Shown here: positions 20,471 to 33,700 of the stretch, in pieces
Position numbering within the stretch: the first letter of the stretch is position 1
How the letters are laid out: every line of letters begins with the position of its first letter
Source of the DNA: Marchantia polymorpha subsp. ruderalis
Taxonomy: Eukaryota > Streptophyta > Marchantiopsida > Marchantiales > Marchantiaceae
Assembly: GCA_037833965.1 (NCBI GenBank)
Contig: AP031354.1
Coordinates: forward strand, 9,588,001 to 9,652,000
Direction of reading: 5' to 3'
DNA length: 64,000 bases
Position numbers and translations under genes: made by a program
The notes under the pieces: generated by a model
Database searches by the model: none
What the model saw: only the letters and a program-made list of their open reading frames with translations
Told to the model about the DNA's origin: nothing

Positions 20471-23400
20471 CTACTATTCAAAATGTAAAAAGTAATGAGT
20501 ATAGAAGTTATGCTCATCCTAGGAGGCTATCAGGCTATGATTTCATCAAGAAATCATCAATAGAGATTTGAAGTATGCTAACAGGTTAATCACTGGAAAT
20601 TATAATATTTCCTTGATCACGTCATATACAAAAATAGTAATTGTAGTACAGTACTTACAAGACCTTCAAACCTTCTTTCAAACTATAGTGAGTGAAACAA
20701 GATTCAAACTCTTAGTCTCTACAGATTAGGCTCTCAGAATTCTGAACCCTAAATCTATTTTCTTTGTTATCTCTTTGTTATCTTTTTTTTTTCTCACTTG
20801 TTTTTTCAAGAGAGAAAATTATTTTTATACAAGTTGAAAGAGTACATCAGTTGAACAAAATTATATTGCTCTCAAGGCCTTTCTTCCTATAAAGTACTAA
20901 GAAAGAAATTTTACTCGTCCTATTCACAATCTAGAGCTACTGACACAGTAGCTCTACACAGTTGATTCTTCCAGCAAAGTTGATTGCAACTTTGTTAGCA
21001 AAGTCAAGTGAAATATACACCACTTAACTCCCATCAGGAAACTCATGTTAGGTAGCTAACTTGTCTGAGTACCAAACCCCTGTACTCTACCTCTTTCAGA
21101 ATTCTAACAAGTGAAGAAGCGAAAAAGGCCCCTATGGTTTTAGGTAGGTATCTCCAACTCATGGCTCTCTTTATATTAGAAGGTTTAGAAACAAGTCTAT
21201 GGAGCGTACAGACTGGACATAGGAGATTGAAGCGTTTAAACCACCTTTGCAAAGAGTTAGTACAGAGAGGATCCGGCAGCAGAATTTATTACAATTGCCT
21301 ATAGTTAAACGCAATGGATGTATCTCGAGCTCATCTGAGCTGCCACTTCCTTGATGAGCTATTCGAAGTTACCTCTAAATGTAGTCTACATCCTATAAAC
21401 ATCTACTATGCAACATAATAGATAATTTATGCTCCTCACAATCATAAGGTACTCCCAAATTTGACAAGTTTGGTTTATAACTTCATGTGGATTTTGCTCT
21501 AGTATACACTCCATATCTGAAGTCAAGTATTTATGTTTCAACTTGATAGTACAGTCTGCTGTACAATGCTCAGAACAAGCTTAGCAATTGGGTGTAATCT
21601 GCTCAATTCCTGATCATTCCCAGGTAAATAATGATGTACTACATTGGTGATGAACAATTTACTGTGCTCAATATGCCTCAAGTCTTGTCTTGACGTTGTC
21701 CAGATCTATCATCAACCTCTAAATACCTCAATACATGACTTGTATGTGATAGCTGGTGCTAATCACAATCTGAGATTCGTAACAAATTAAGTTTAACTCA
21801 AACCTGATGTTGCAGCTTCCCACGATTATCCAATTATCCTATTCAGCTGTCCAGAGAGTTTTTAAAATCGATTCATTATAGTGTGACTATCCGCTCCTTG
21901 ATACCATTGCCTTCTCTTCCTTGATCAGAACTAATTCTCAAAGTCCCTTTCAATCTGCTCAAACCCACCTTCTTCAAATTGAACAACAGACCTCAAAGCT
22001 GAGGAGGCCTGACTTTTACTCTCCTCCAAGGCCTGAAGCTATGCAAGTTCTACGCACCAGCTCTGTGTATAATTCACAATCAAATTGGCTCTCTCTAGCT
22101 CTCACGATCCTCGTCCGTCTTCTTCGTGATCCAAAACTCCACTTCCAATGCTCCACAAAATCTCCCCTTTCGGATGGATTCTTCACTTTTCAGAAGAAGG
22201 AAATAATCCTCTCATATGTGCACAGCATTAGAGTGATATCATGTCAATGGCAAATATGGCAAATATGGTCGGCCGATTCATTCATCAATCAAAATGCAGT
22301 TTGTTTATCACTACGAAAGTCTTTGGGAACGACCCAAGATGTGCATCATGGACATCTGATTGGAGAGGCATGTGAGACCTCAACATCCAATTCTCTCGCA
22401 ACTGCAAGAGAATTTACACTGGACCTTCTCACTACTAGCCTTCTTCGCTCACGAGTGAAAGTATATGTACTCAGTCATCAGTTTGAAAGTCAACCGACTC
22501 ACATACCTCTTGGCGGCAGTCTCCTCCTGATTTCCGCCCCTTTATAAACAAAATTCCGAAACTATGAGCAATTGCACCTCATTCTCATGTTCAGCGCCGC
22601 TTCTCTCCGCGAAATAGAAAACAAATTGAAACAAATCACGACCACTATTCTTTACTCAAACTCGCAGTTTCAATCAAACTCATTTGCATTAGAATTTAAA
22701 TCCGGATAGCATCTCTTCATAAAGCTAATTGTATTCGGCCTTCACAATGATGGATTCTTTGATCTCATGATCTTTTTCTTCGGTGACACATCCTCAGGCA
22801 CTATTCTAGTTTGTTCAGCTGATGAAACACTCTCCGTCACCCACTTTCTAGACGCTAGAAAAGACTACACTACTACGACACGCACAATTAACTTTACACT
22901 CCTAAAGTGAACTCAAAATGTCTTTCTTCACGAATGGCTTGTCTCAATTTGAGCACTGTCTAATGGTCGAGAGATGTTAGGACCCAAGAAGAACTCAAAA
23001 ACTTCTGAATTCGTCCATCCAAGCAAATTATTACTCAATCATTAAAGCATATTTTGTAACACTAGAAATTCAAAACCTGCTGCAGACCTCAAATTTTTGA
23101 AATCACAAAGCATGATTAGATCATTTTGAGATTCTTATATTCTAGCAAACAAAGTGTACAGAATGCAATTTCTCAAAGTATTCAATCTGTCCACTACACC
23201 GCATAGCAGTCCAATTCCTCCTGCAAATTGAACAAACTGAACTAGTTCAAGCTTCGTACTATTTCTTCCCTCTTTACTTGGAAAATTACCGACCAAAATT
23301 TGACAATTCTTTCAATATTCCTATTATTGATGGCCCTAGATTGTCACCCATGCATCAATATCCTCAATCAATTAGCTGTTGAGATCAACGCTCCTAATCT

Positions 23401-23754
23401 ATCAATATACTTCAAATGTCTAGTCGAGACTATAAGAATCCACAAACAAATTCAAAATAACTAATTCCAAGATTAGAGGCCAAGTCAAAATTTTGGAATA
23501 AAATGAGCAACAATTCTTTTTTCCGTTTTACACTGAGTTCTTCAAATGAATAAAACATGATTATCCCAAAGACAAACACAACAATTCACCTGCAGTCAAG
23601 CCCAACCCACTCAACAGAGAATCTAGGTCGACGCTTGAGGGCATTCACTAATCCCAACGCTACAGACTCGACTTGAAAAAATGAACGTTCTTTGAGTCTC
23701 GTCGACTCTATACCTTCTGCGAACGATAATCCTAGGCCGACGACTAAATATAGC
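20471..23754. other. Unassigned, AT-rich; no gene recognised
   Basis: No conserved protein is visible. The 208-codon plus-strand frame at 21921-22547 has no recognisable motif and lies in probable LTR-type sequence: 21893-21907 read on the minus strand resembles an initiator-tRNA primer-binding site (TGGTATCA..GAGC with two extra bases), and a minus-strand TATA-like TTTATAAAGG lies at about 22543-22552. The region may be the remains of a copia-like LTR in minus orientation. Boundaries and partner LTR were not found. Confidence 0.35.
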
Positions 23755-25620
23755 AAACGCAAAAAGACATGATACCTTTATCAAAAGTGCATTGGTGAGG
23801 AAATACATCAATGGATGTTATTTCCTTACTATTGGTTTGTTATGTGGCCGGTGCATTGTTGTTGTGCCAAACTCCATCATGTTGTCAAGAGTTAGAACAA
23901 TTTTGCTGAAAATGAGATTCGTTACAGTTAAAACAAGAAACTCTAAAGTTTACTTGAGGTGTATTTCTTCTTGGAGCATAATTTCCATATTCCATAGAAA
24001 CTTTTCCTACATTTTGATTACTTTTCTCCCACAACTGTACTACATTGATCTTGAGGTCAGCTAGAGTCTTTGTGATAGTTTAAACTCATGTTGCAAATCT
24101 ACGTTGGAAGTAATCATTGTGGAGTAACTAGCAAGATTTGGAATAGTGGGTCTTACTACAACATAGGAAGCTACTTCTCTAGCCACTAAGCTAGACTCAA
24201 TATCTTCTAAGTTTTCTTTCATTCTAAGAGCAATTCAAATGGCTTGAGTCTTAGAAGAGGGCTTCTCATATCTAAGCTTACTTTGAATCTCTGGCTTCAA
24301 ACCTCCAGCAAAATTCTTCGTGAGCATTGCTCTTATCTCCATTATTGTGAAATCCGCTTCGTTATTACTTTTTCTCAACACCACATGAAATCTTGACTCC
24401 AAATTCTCGGTACTCTCAACATAAGACCTTGTCTTCTCGTTGTCTCTTGTTTCAAGAAGGTGACATCACTTATCAACTTTTTGTAAATCAGGTACTCGAT
24501 CAACGTTTTCCAGGTTTACTCCTCCAAGTGCTCTCTCTTGTACTCTTTATACCACTTGAGAACTAAATACTCCCAAAAAAATTGGCAAAAACATAGCCCA
24601 CTCATACTTCTTACTCTCATTATTTCCTATGCAAGCCCTCTTACAGTTTCTAATAAACAAAAGTTTCAAAAGTTTCTACATCCTCATTCTTCTTCCCATA
24701 AAACACCAAAAGTTTTTCCATTTTCAACTAGTTTTTATTTCCATTGGAAATTTATTTGAAACTTCATAATACAACACAAATAACATTTAACTCTATCCTT
24801 CTGTAATTCATCAAAACAAACACAAAAGGATTTGGCTTGTTTCGTATAGCCATAGCTCTCTCCTCCCCCAAACACACAATGAGTCTTACCCTCATCATCA
24901 TCTTTTTCATCATCCGAATGATGATCTCCATCTTTAGTTGGAGCTTGATCCAATAGAGATCAACTTCTCCGCCTTCGCACTATATTTGCCATCAAGACCT
25001 TTCGCAAGTGATTCGAGGAGTGTCTTCACTCCGCTTCATTCGTGTTATGCCGGTAGTTCAATCACTTCACATTTTTCACATAAGGTTGTGCTTTGAGATT
25101 CATGTGACGATGATGGTCCTAAATGAAATTTCAAATATCCCAAGTTTTTCCGACTCCTCAATCTCATATCCTTGTTCCGTAAGGAGCAACTTCTCACTTT
25201 ATGTCCCTATTCTTCACAATAAAGCAAGTTTTGTGTTTCACTTTTGAATATTGATTTACTACTCTCTCTTCAAATTTCACTTTGAATTTTCTTGCGTTTG
25301 AGTTAGGAGACTATAATATCCAACCTTTGAGGTATTTTGGATTAGCTAACATTCTAACTCCCTTGTTCACTCATTTTTTAAGAGGTGTAAACACTCAAAA
25401 GGTATCTCCCAAAAAAACGCTCTCTACATGATGAAAATCATAATTAAGGTATTTTGGATTAGCTAACATTCTAACTCCCTTGTTCACTCATTTTTTAAGA
25501 GGTGTAAACACTCAAAAGGTATCTCCCAAAAAAACGCTCTCTACATGATGAAAATCATAATTAAGTAAATTCAAAACTTTTGCAGCGTTCAGAACTCAAC
25601 ATTCAAAAATGATGAAGTTC
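23755..25620 (-). mobile_element. Degenerate Ty3/gypsy copy (gag and upstream ORF region)
   Basis: Homologous to about 56805-58540 of the intact gypsy, same orientation. It keeps the gag zinc-knuckle area near 23870-23960, the gag core near 24200-24560 and the region upstream of gag, including an open minus-strand frame 24953-24735 with the acidic run DGDHHSDDEKDDDEGKTHC. The upstream ORF is decayed (25000-25320). Numerous stops and indels are present. Confidence 0.82.
25331..25564. repeat. Perfect 117-bp tandem duplication
   Basis: 25331-25447 and 25448-25564 are the same 117-bp sequence, beginning GGTATTTTGGATTAGC, in direct tandem within the degenerate gypsy leader. I see no difference between the copies, so the duplication is much younger than the surrounding decay. 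Confidence 0.9.
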
Positions 25621-26380
25621 ATGCGGGCGCGTAAGTGACTGCATGAGGTCGCATGAAAGCATGCGGATGGAAAGACGGTGGTGCGTGTACACTTGCCGAT
25701 GGCCTAGTGCAAACACATAGACGCGCATTGGCAAAGATTTACCAAGCAATGACACGTGTAGATTCTCGCTGGCGGCACGTAACCATCACGAGTGCTGCCA
25801 CATCATTTTCATTTGGACATACTTCTTCACCGACGCTTTATTACTCCTATCACATCACGTCAATGCTCTAAGCATCAAGTCAACCTCGAAACGCGCAAAG
25901 TGCTAACATGTGACAACATAACATCTACGCAGACATGCCACGTAGACAGCATAAGACAAGAAGCGTGGCGGGCACAAGACGAGCAATGCGGGCGGTCAAA
26001 TTCCAAAATGACATGTGTGTGACATCACGTAGGTGCAGACGACACGCGTGGCATGCCGCAAAGGCACATGCAGATATGAGGCGCGGCAAACTGTCACGTG
26101 GCAATATACATGGCTTGGGCAAGTCGCATGTGTGGACACGTAGGTCAACACGCGGCGGGCAACAAGACTATGACAAGTGGTGGGTATGTGAGGCACGTTT
26201 GGACAAATCGGACAGCTTGTAGAAAAATTTTGTGCAAGTTTTGGGAATTTTTGTCCAAATACTTTGTCCATTAGGAATATTTTGTCTATCACAAAGACTT
26301 TGTTTGGAAAAATATTTCATACATATAATATTTTGTGCGACAAAATATTTGTCAAAATATGTACAAATTGAAATAACGTT
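25621..26380. other. Non-coding segment rich in ACGT (G-box-like) cores
   Basis: Seven ACGT cores lie between 25751 and 26143 (ACACGTGT, GCACGTAA, TCACGTCA, CCACGTAG, TCACGTAG, TCACGTGG, ACACGTAG), followed by AAAATATTTTGTC-type inverted words at 26220-26360. No credible protein is encoded. It may be an LTR or promoter remnant, possibly of the copia element just downstream. Confidence 0.4.
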
Positions 26381-26689
26381 AAAGAACTCTTGAGGAAACT
26401 AATGCATCTGGATACTTTTGAAAAACGCACATATGACAAGAAAAAAAATTGCTGCAAAAACTACCATGATCTCTAGTTTTTGTCAGACAAAGATGACGCG
26501 CTAGACAGTGACCGCGATTTTCAATCTTGTTATGAACTAGATTGATGTGATTACAACTTTTCTTTATTAATTTATAGAGAAGGAGATCAATATAAGAGTT
26601 TGGTTTATAGATTCTGAAATCATTGTATGAAATGAAGCAAGTACCTAAGTAGTGAAACACGCAATTTGATGAGTTCATGAAGACACAAG

Positions 26690-26945
26690 AATTTTTAATG
26701 AATGTGTATGATCTGTGTGTCTATATGAAGAAGTTGAATGATGAGACTAAGTATGTTGCGATAGTACAATCGACAAAAAAAACTATTTGGTCGGATAGGT
26801 TTATCATGGAGATGAGATTAACACATGGCGTGGTCAATCTTCATTGTGATAACTAGAGTGCCGTAAATTTGGCTATAAATTAGTTTATGAATAGAAAAGT
26901 GAAGCACATTGACATCAAGTATCATTTTATCAAACAATCAATGTA
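26690..26945 (+). pseudogene. Ty1/copia RT-RNase H relic
   Basis: Plus-strand pieces MNVYDLCVYMKKL (about 26698-26740) and LHCDN.SAVNLAIN followed by KVKHIDIKYHFIKQ (about 26838-26943) match the end of copia reverse transcriptase and the RNase H region. Stop codons replace the usual Gln after CDN and the residue after LAIN. Neither integrase nor the rest of the element is visible. Confidence 0.75.
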
Positions 26946-28770
26946 TAATAAACGATTGAGCTAGTCAAGATAAACGATAAATTCAATACTGTTTATGTGT
27001 TGATCAAATTTAGTATTTTAGAGATTTCAAGCAATATTGTGCTACTGCATATGTGGAAGATATTATGCTATTGTTAGCCTAGTATCTACATTTTTCTCCT
27101 TATATAATTATTCTATCATGTGATGGCAACCTTCTACTTCTAGTTAGCTCTTTGTATAAAGAGCTATCTTGTGTTAGAATTTCTTACGAAGCTATTATAT
27201 AGATTAAAAAGTATACTGTTCCCTCTATAATAGCAATTTTATTAGTTAACTCTTTATATTATTACTCTATCATGTTATGGCTACAGATTATATCTAGTTC
27301 AGTATGGTTGACAAGAATGAACTTGTGTTAGGTATCTATTTAGAACTTCCCGCGGAGTAAAAACATAGATTAAGGAGTTTACTCTTCCCTTAACATGAGT
27401 TAAGAGTAGATTCTTGAGGTTAACTCCAGTTAAGAAGCAACCTCAATTCTAGCTATGTTTAGCTAAAAAGTATTGTCAAGAGTGGGAATACTTAACCCTA
27501 GTGACTTCAAAATGTATCTTGATCTTTTTTCAATGATCAATATACTCTCTCCCATGTTTCAATTGTGGACGTAGTCCTACATCTAGATGAATCACGTTAT
27601 ATTGTGACTTCTTGTGTTTGACATTTAGGCTTTACTATTTGGCTGACTGTAAACTGGATGTGGTTATTTTGCGTGTTTTGAACTAACAAATATACTCAAC
27701 TTTGAAAAACTTTTCATGGCATGAAAGACTTCAAACCTAGTTTATATGTTGCATTACAAGACTAATGTATTTTTTTATCAAATGTGATCAAATAATTTTT
27801 ACCAATATTGTGATATGAATCATAAAAATTTGATAATCATTTATCTAGTCAAAGTGGATTGAACTACATGACATTTTAAGTATTGCAAAGTTTGCATATT
27901 TGTGATTATTGCATCAATCATGCCTAAGGACCTTTGAAAACTATTGTTTTTTCTTGTTTCATCTTGACTTGGTGCACGGTTTACAAGTTCATATTTCTAT
28001 CATTCAATTTGCAACAAATGTTGATAGAACTTGTTATGCATTTGTGATATCATATTTAGTAGTTAGTTAGAGATAATTGAGCAATATGTGTCTTCAATGT
28101 TAAGCCTACAACAATATCAGAATATATATATAGGGGCTCCAAGAATAGATTTCTAATTAGGCTCCTAAATGTTGAAATAGAGAAGTATTTAGGTTTGGCA
28201 AATTACTGAAGATTTTGAAGCACTTGGTTAATTTGGTTGGACATAAATTTACTATAAAAAAAGTATGTATTAATTATTATTTAAAAAAAGTATGTTGCGT
28301 TACATGAGTACAATACATACAAAATTATAAATACAATAACCAATTATGTGAATCAGTATATGATGTTCGCCTTTGAAACAAACATGTTGAAAACTCAAAT
28401 GGAAAAACCACTAGGACCAACTTAAATCATACTCGTAAATACAATGGAAAGAATAATGTCAAAACCACATGAGGATAATATCAAATCACACATTATCAAT
28501 GAGGATGTGGACATTCAACCACCGATACACATAAATTAAAGGTTTTCGTTATTTCTTTCCTCTTTGGAATTATACCCTGCTAATTACACCAACTTGTACA
28601 TGTCCGTCATATCGTACTAAAAAGTAAGGATGCTACGCAAAATATTTTCACTACTGCACTTAAACACTGGCGAGGTGTATAGACAAGAGAGCAATTAGTT
28701 TAGTTAATGTGTTAGGGGATTCCCGCGTTGCATGTAATTAATCATTCGGACAACCTTTGCCTCGTCCAGG
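26946..28770. other. AT-rich, no gene seen
   Basis: Low-GC sequence with many stops in all frames. The part directly after the copia relic (27040-28150) may be its LTR, because related words recur (TATAATTATTCTATCATGTGATGG and TATATTATTACTCTATCATGTTATGG share their core), but no ends could be fixed. Confidence 0.35.
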
Positions 28771-28973
28771 TTACCGATTTGGCTTCATCCGAGGCTCCAC
28801 CGCATGTTCCTTCCTTGTGGTTACTTCGCTTTGTACGCCTGATCGGATTCGACGCGTGGCGCATGGGCTCGATATCAGGGCCCATATGAAGCAGACGGCA
28901 GCCCGAGCCCCCCAAGCGTAAAGAGGTGCTGGGTCGAATAAAAACGCGGTGAGAGTGAGAGTGAGAAGCCCTC

Positions 28974-29177
28974 TCACCAAACTTTGATTCGACTCAGCAC
29001 CGGAGCTGGAATTATCGAAAGAATACGCAGGCCCAAAGCGACAATCTGTAATCGATGACGATACATTTTTGGATCGACGGACTTGGCCGGGGGCGGTACA
29101 TTCGCCTCCGCAGTGATGACATCCATGACGACGAGTGACTTGTTCTCTATGGCTTGGCCCAGATGCACTTCCCTCAC
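28974..29177 (-). CDS. Hypothetical small protein or first exon
   Basis: A 67-codon minus-strand frame beginning MREVHLGQAIENKSL and ending RLQIVALGLRILSIIPAPVLSRIKVW. The stretch LGLRILSIIPA resembles the start of the first membrane segment in plant CASP-like proteins, and a GT donor within CCG|GTGCTGAGT could splice it onward. No second exon was found. A longer overlapping frame (29304-28771) has no recognisable features. Weak call. Confidence 0.25.
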   Translation of the reverse strand: MREVHLGQAIENKSLVVMDVITAEANVPPPAKSVDPKMYRHRLQIVALGLRILSIIPAPVLSRIKVW

Positions 29178-29614
29178 CTAACGAGCAGCTGATTTGGAGT
29201 CGGCTAGCGATCTCTTTCCCGAAGCTTTTATATTGGTGGTTGGCTGGAGACAAATTCGCCCAGTACACAGTAACGTGGTATTCTACTCTACCTCGCGAAA
29301 GCAAGCAAGTCTCGGACTGGTCTATCGAGCAGTCATGAAAGGCGATCTGGGTCTACAACTAATCACGAGCTACGAGAAGCAAATAGAGGATCTGATCACA
29401 CTTCAATTTGTGTCGAGAACTTTTTGTCGTTTCACAGACCTCTGAGTTCAGGGAGCTGGCAAACCGTGCTCGGTAACAAAATTGGGATTTAAATGTACAG
29501 GGAGATGGTGTGTCTGATCCGAAGGAAGACCTGAGTAATGGGCGAGTCGTCTGTTTAGGGAGCACGTGGCGCCGAAATTCATGAATGCTGCGAGTCTGAA
29601 CGAGGAAAAAATTC

Positions 29615-30796
29615 TCACGAGTCGTCGAAGAGGCGATCCGTCAGTGCTAGCAAAGCGCCCAAAGCGGCAGGGCGAAACTTGCGGGCGAAAAGAAACCGTC
29701 TCTTCTGCTGCGCCTGCACGGCTTCGATCAGATGCGCCGTGCTCTCGTCGGGGTCGAAGCTTTGTGGGTGTCCTCCTCTGGACCCGTTCCAGCTGACGAA
29801 CGTCGCGGTCCCCAAGCAGGCCGTCGCGTCGAGGTTGCCGACTACCGTCTGAACGTAATGCTCGTCCGGCGCACAAGCTCCATGCCGGAGGCAGGGCAGC
29901 CGGAATTTCGGCCAGTACTTGGTGTCGCGAATCACCATCACGGCGTGCCGCCGGCGGATGCTGAACCACTGCGACCCGAGTCGGAAGTCCTCGAACGGGA
30001 CCTCGGGCAGCATCGCGTACTCCCCTCGCGCCGTGTACCTGCTCCGCATCATCGTTCCCGGCGCGCCGTAGCCGCAGTCGATTCGGCTGCCGGCGGTGGA
30101 ATTCAGCGCCCGGTAAATGTGACGGAAACTGCGAACGGGAATGCAGGACTCGGAGACGAGGGCGAACCATTCGTTCATGGGGTCGTCGTAGAGCGCGTTG
30201 GCCAGAAGCCGGCGCTCCGCTTGCACGATGTCGGGCTCGGCTCGGTGCGTCGTTCCGCTCGGCACGACGCGACCCCAAAATACCCCCGCGCTGTTACCCT
30301 CGCCCAGCCCCCTGTCCCGGAGCCAGTCCGGGTTGCCGTGCACGTACACGTTGTAAAGCTCGCGGTTCCCGTCGAAGAATTTCTCCCACACCGGCGCAAG
30401 CGGTAACCCGGCGGCCGTAAGGAAGAGGAAGGCGATCTTGCGCTCCTCGACGACCGCCGGCCGGCAGCGCAAGCTGGCCTCCTCCTCCTCCGTCGCGTTG
30501 CGCGACGCGTTGGCGTCCTCGGCTCGGAGGGCGCGAACGATGAGCTCGTCGTCGGACCAGCCGTGGAGCGTAAGCGCGCCTCGCTGCTGGAACGTTCGCT
30601 GCGCCGCCAAGTGGCACTGCCACGGCGTCGCGCGCTCCTGCCCTTGCCCGCGCAGTGCGCGCGTCGACGCGCTGAGCCAGGCCTGGACTTGGAACGTCGG
30701 CCCTCTCCAGTCCACCAGCAGCCAGCAGGCGAACAAGGCCACCGTCGTCACGGCCAGCACCACGCGCCACCCCGAGACGGTCCACCCGGCGCTCAT
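29615..30796 (-). CDS. GT14/DUF266 (BC10-like) glycosyltransferase
   Basis: Intact single-exon frame of 393 codons on the minus strand. Residues 1-10 are cytosolic, residues 11-28 form one hydrophobic anchor (VVLAVTTVALFACWLLV), and the rest is lumenal, the layout of a Golgi type II membrane enzyme. Family blocks occur in order: IAFLFLTAAGLPLAPVWEKF, LYNVYVHGNPDW, IVQAERRLLANAL, FALVSESCIPV, MLPEVPFEDFRLGSQWFSIRR, DTKYWPKF, DEHYVQTVV and FVSWNGSRGGHPQSF. These match the plant branch of the core-2/I-branching GlcNAc-transferase family, whose members act on cell-wall glycans or arabinogalactan proteins; the substrate here is unknown. GC content is much higher than in the flanks. The other strand shows long shadow frames only. 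Confidence 0.92.
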   Translation of the reverse strand: MSAGWTVSGWRVVLAVTTVALFACWLLVDWRGPTFQVQAWLSASTRALRGQGQERATPWQCHLAAQRTFQQRGALTLHGWSDDELIVRALRAEDANASRNATEEEEASLRCRPAVVEERKIAFLFLTAAGLPLAPVWEKFFDGNRELYNVYVHGNPDWLRDRGLGEGNSAGVFWGRVVPSGTTHRAEPDIVQAERRLLANALYDDPMNEWFALVSESCIPVRSFRHIYRALNSTAGSRIDCGYGAPGTMMRSRYTARGEYAMLPEVPFEDFRLGSQWFSIRRRHAVMVIRDTKYWPKFRLPCLRHGACAPDEHYVQTVVGNLDATACLGTATFVSWNGSRGGHPQSFDPDESTAHLIEAVQAQQKRRFLFARKFRPAALGALLALTDRLFDDS

Positions 30797-33700
30797 TGTC
30801 CCTCCGTTCGGGCGAGTGCGCGTCTCTGCGTCGGTCAGTCCTGGCTCCAGTCTAGGCGCGTGTCGACTCCATCGGCCCCCGCGACGATCGTCGGTTCCGA
30901 ACCGGATCTGACAGTCCGCTGCGCTCTTCCGCGATTCGAATTCGAATTCGAATTGCGCTCCCCGAGTTCCAAACCGACGCTCGTCCGGATCCTATCGAAC
31001 TTCCTCTCGAGCCCCTACGTGGTCGCCGCGTGCTCCTCACTCTGTCCGGATCCGTAGCGACTTGGCGCCTGGAACCGTCGAAACGCAGTCGGAGGCGGAA
31101 ACGCGGTTGCAGGAAAGGATCGAAGCACAGGGCCTGAAGATATGCGTCAAAGTCTCGAGGGTTTGTGGGGGGACCTACTGCTGTCAGCGAGCCAAGTGCA
31201 GTCGTACTCTCGAGCTCTTCAGTGTGGCAGCAGCTCTTGTGACATCCTCGATCAGAGCTGCAGCAGGCATGGTCTGCTACACGGAGCTCGCGCCTGCGTT
31301 ATCAAATGTGTTCGAGAATTGGACCTTCGGCGGACGAGTGCGATACCGAGGAGTGATTCTTCGTTTCTTCGTCCCGCCGGTGAAGTGAAGTCATCCTTGA
31401 GATTCTAATACTACAGCTTCGTGCAGCGTCACCCGTGGGCTGAAAGTGGGATTCTTGACGTGCGCAGCAGGAGGGGTCAGCGTGAGAACCGATCCCGGAA
31501 TCAGTTCCAGTGTCAGCAGGTGGCAAGCTGGAATAGTGCCTGTCCATATACTCCGTGTGCCGTGGTCAGCCGAGAAAGAATTCCAGGGTCCTTGCAGCGT
31601 CGTCGGAGGAGCAATGGAACTTCTTCCTAAAACAGACATCCGGTCCCGATGGGATCTCTGTGAGCTGTACAGATGCCTGTCGTTCCTCGCACGTGGCCTT
31701 GTGAGAATGATTCGATCGAGAGCTTGAACCTTCGTCGTCCAGACAGAGAATCAATCTCTAATCGGAGGAATCAGTTTTCATAGCCCGAAAAGACCTGCAG
31801 CCGGAGGTTTGCAGATTCACACCTTTCCTTTGACTTCACAGCAAGAGAAGAACCCCAAGTACGAAAGAAGGTGCACATGTTCCGGTGTTACCTTCATTGA
31901 AGTAATTAATCCGCCCTTCTATGCAACAATTATGCACAGAGCGATCGAACTGTTCCCAAAAGGCCACTCCATTGTGACTTCGGCAAGCCATGGGAAGCAG
32001 GCTGATTCGGACGAACTGGTTCAGACTCTTGAAGCTGTGCTTCTGGGTACTTACTATCTCCATTGATTCCCGCCTTGCAACCCAATTAAGAAAAAGCCTC
32101 CACTCCCCGGATCTCGGGTGCTCACACGTCAGTCAGGTGAACCCGGCACACCAACACCGAACTTTCATCTCTTTGCCATCTGAGCACGCTTCAAAGAGAA
32201 ATCCTTCCGACACGGAGCTGCGTGGAATATTCTCCGGAGTCCCAGGTCCGACCTCGAGGCCGTCCGATGTTCGTGCCACTGAGCAGACAGCTCTCGGCTA
32301 CGTGTTCTCATGGTTGGGATCTTTTGAGAGTCAGATCTGAGGGTACTGCCTGCGGCTAAGACCCACCGGGTTGTCTCAGCTCATCTGGACTGGAACCTAG
32401 CTCAATACCTGTCTCGTCGGCGATATACGAAGATTCCTGTGTGAGACTGTGTTCAATTATTGGCTGAGAACGCTGTAGCTCACGTCCACATTCATCGGCA
32501 CGGGCAGCAGCCTTAAAATGCTGCAACTTTCCCCTTCCGAGTCCAACTTCCAGATCGACATCCTCGGACCTGAAGCTAGAGAGAAGAGAGCTGGGAAGCT
32601 CTGCTCAGTCAGACGAGATGTAGAACATGCAAATCTATGGACGAACTGAAATTCTCAGATAATTCCTCGGAGATTTCTCCAGGCATGTTTCACTCTTCAG
32701 CGCGCCCGTCATTGTATTGGGGAACTGCGTACCTTTACACTGTGCTCCAATTTTTTGCGCCAGCTTAAACTGGAGTGAAACGTGGAGGGCAGTGTGCATA
32801 TGCCAAAAGGTAGATTTCATTTCATGATTGCCAGCAACATGAAGTCAGGCATCAACAGTCCCGATGGGACTGTCTGGTTTGGACTTCAGTCGCCTCTGGA
32901 TCTTCCATCGGATGGCTCTCGCCCGTCCGTCTACGTCAACAATTCAGAAACGTGCTCAGTATGGTCGCGCACAAGTCTTAAGAGAATCATTTCATTTCGC
33001 TTGACATTCTTCCAAGCTCCAGTCAAAAGCGTTCTTGTCGGCATTTGCATGTCGACAACATGCAACTACGCTGCGCCCTACATGCGAGGTAGTCGGTCTT
33101 GCACATCTTGATAAAGTATGCTATGGAGACTTATGAGTATGCGGCTGATGACTGCCAATCTCTCTACAAAAATACTGGAGCTCCGACGTCGTGTTGCAGT
33201 TTTATAGATTTTCCACTTTCTGAAACGCTCAACTAAATATTCGTATCAAGGATATTCATAATGATATAAACTCGATAAGTCCATGGACTCCGATTGCTTG
33301 CAAAATTCCCAGAGAATTTATAGCAGGACAGGGTTGAAAACATAGTGTTACGACTTCAGGTTCCATCGCAGGCACCTGCCATGGTTACTAGTTATATATA
33401 ATACTGACTAAAATAGGGGAATTACATTTGGAGGGACTATTACAACAAGTGTCAGAAATAGCTTACCAGCTAGTACACCATGGTACCTCATTGCAAAAGT
33501 CCAGTTCGGGAATATTTCCAAAAGGTATGCTACGTTGGTAAGATATAATCAAGGTTCCATTAGTGTCAAAGGATCACCAAAGCCTTCTTCTCACACTACG
33601 AGCTCGGACCTGAACTATTTGGATCACTGTTTGAATGCTTCATGCAATTCCAGGCCCAGACAGGCTTGCCAAGCAGCTATGGAATCCTGCTGAAGGTGAA

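Noticed and set aside
21921-22547. 208-codon plus-strand frame as a gene
   Set aside because: No start context, domain or splice pattern. It lies in probable LTR-type sequence, next to a primer-binding-like site on the other strand.
29448-30278. 276-codon minus-strand frame overlapping the GT14 gene
   Set aside because: Out-of-frame, Arg-rich shadow in GC-rich coding DNA. The GT14 frame has all family motifs.
29732-30406. 224-codon plus-strand frame across the GT14 gene
   Set aside because: Antisense shadow, no motif.
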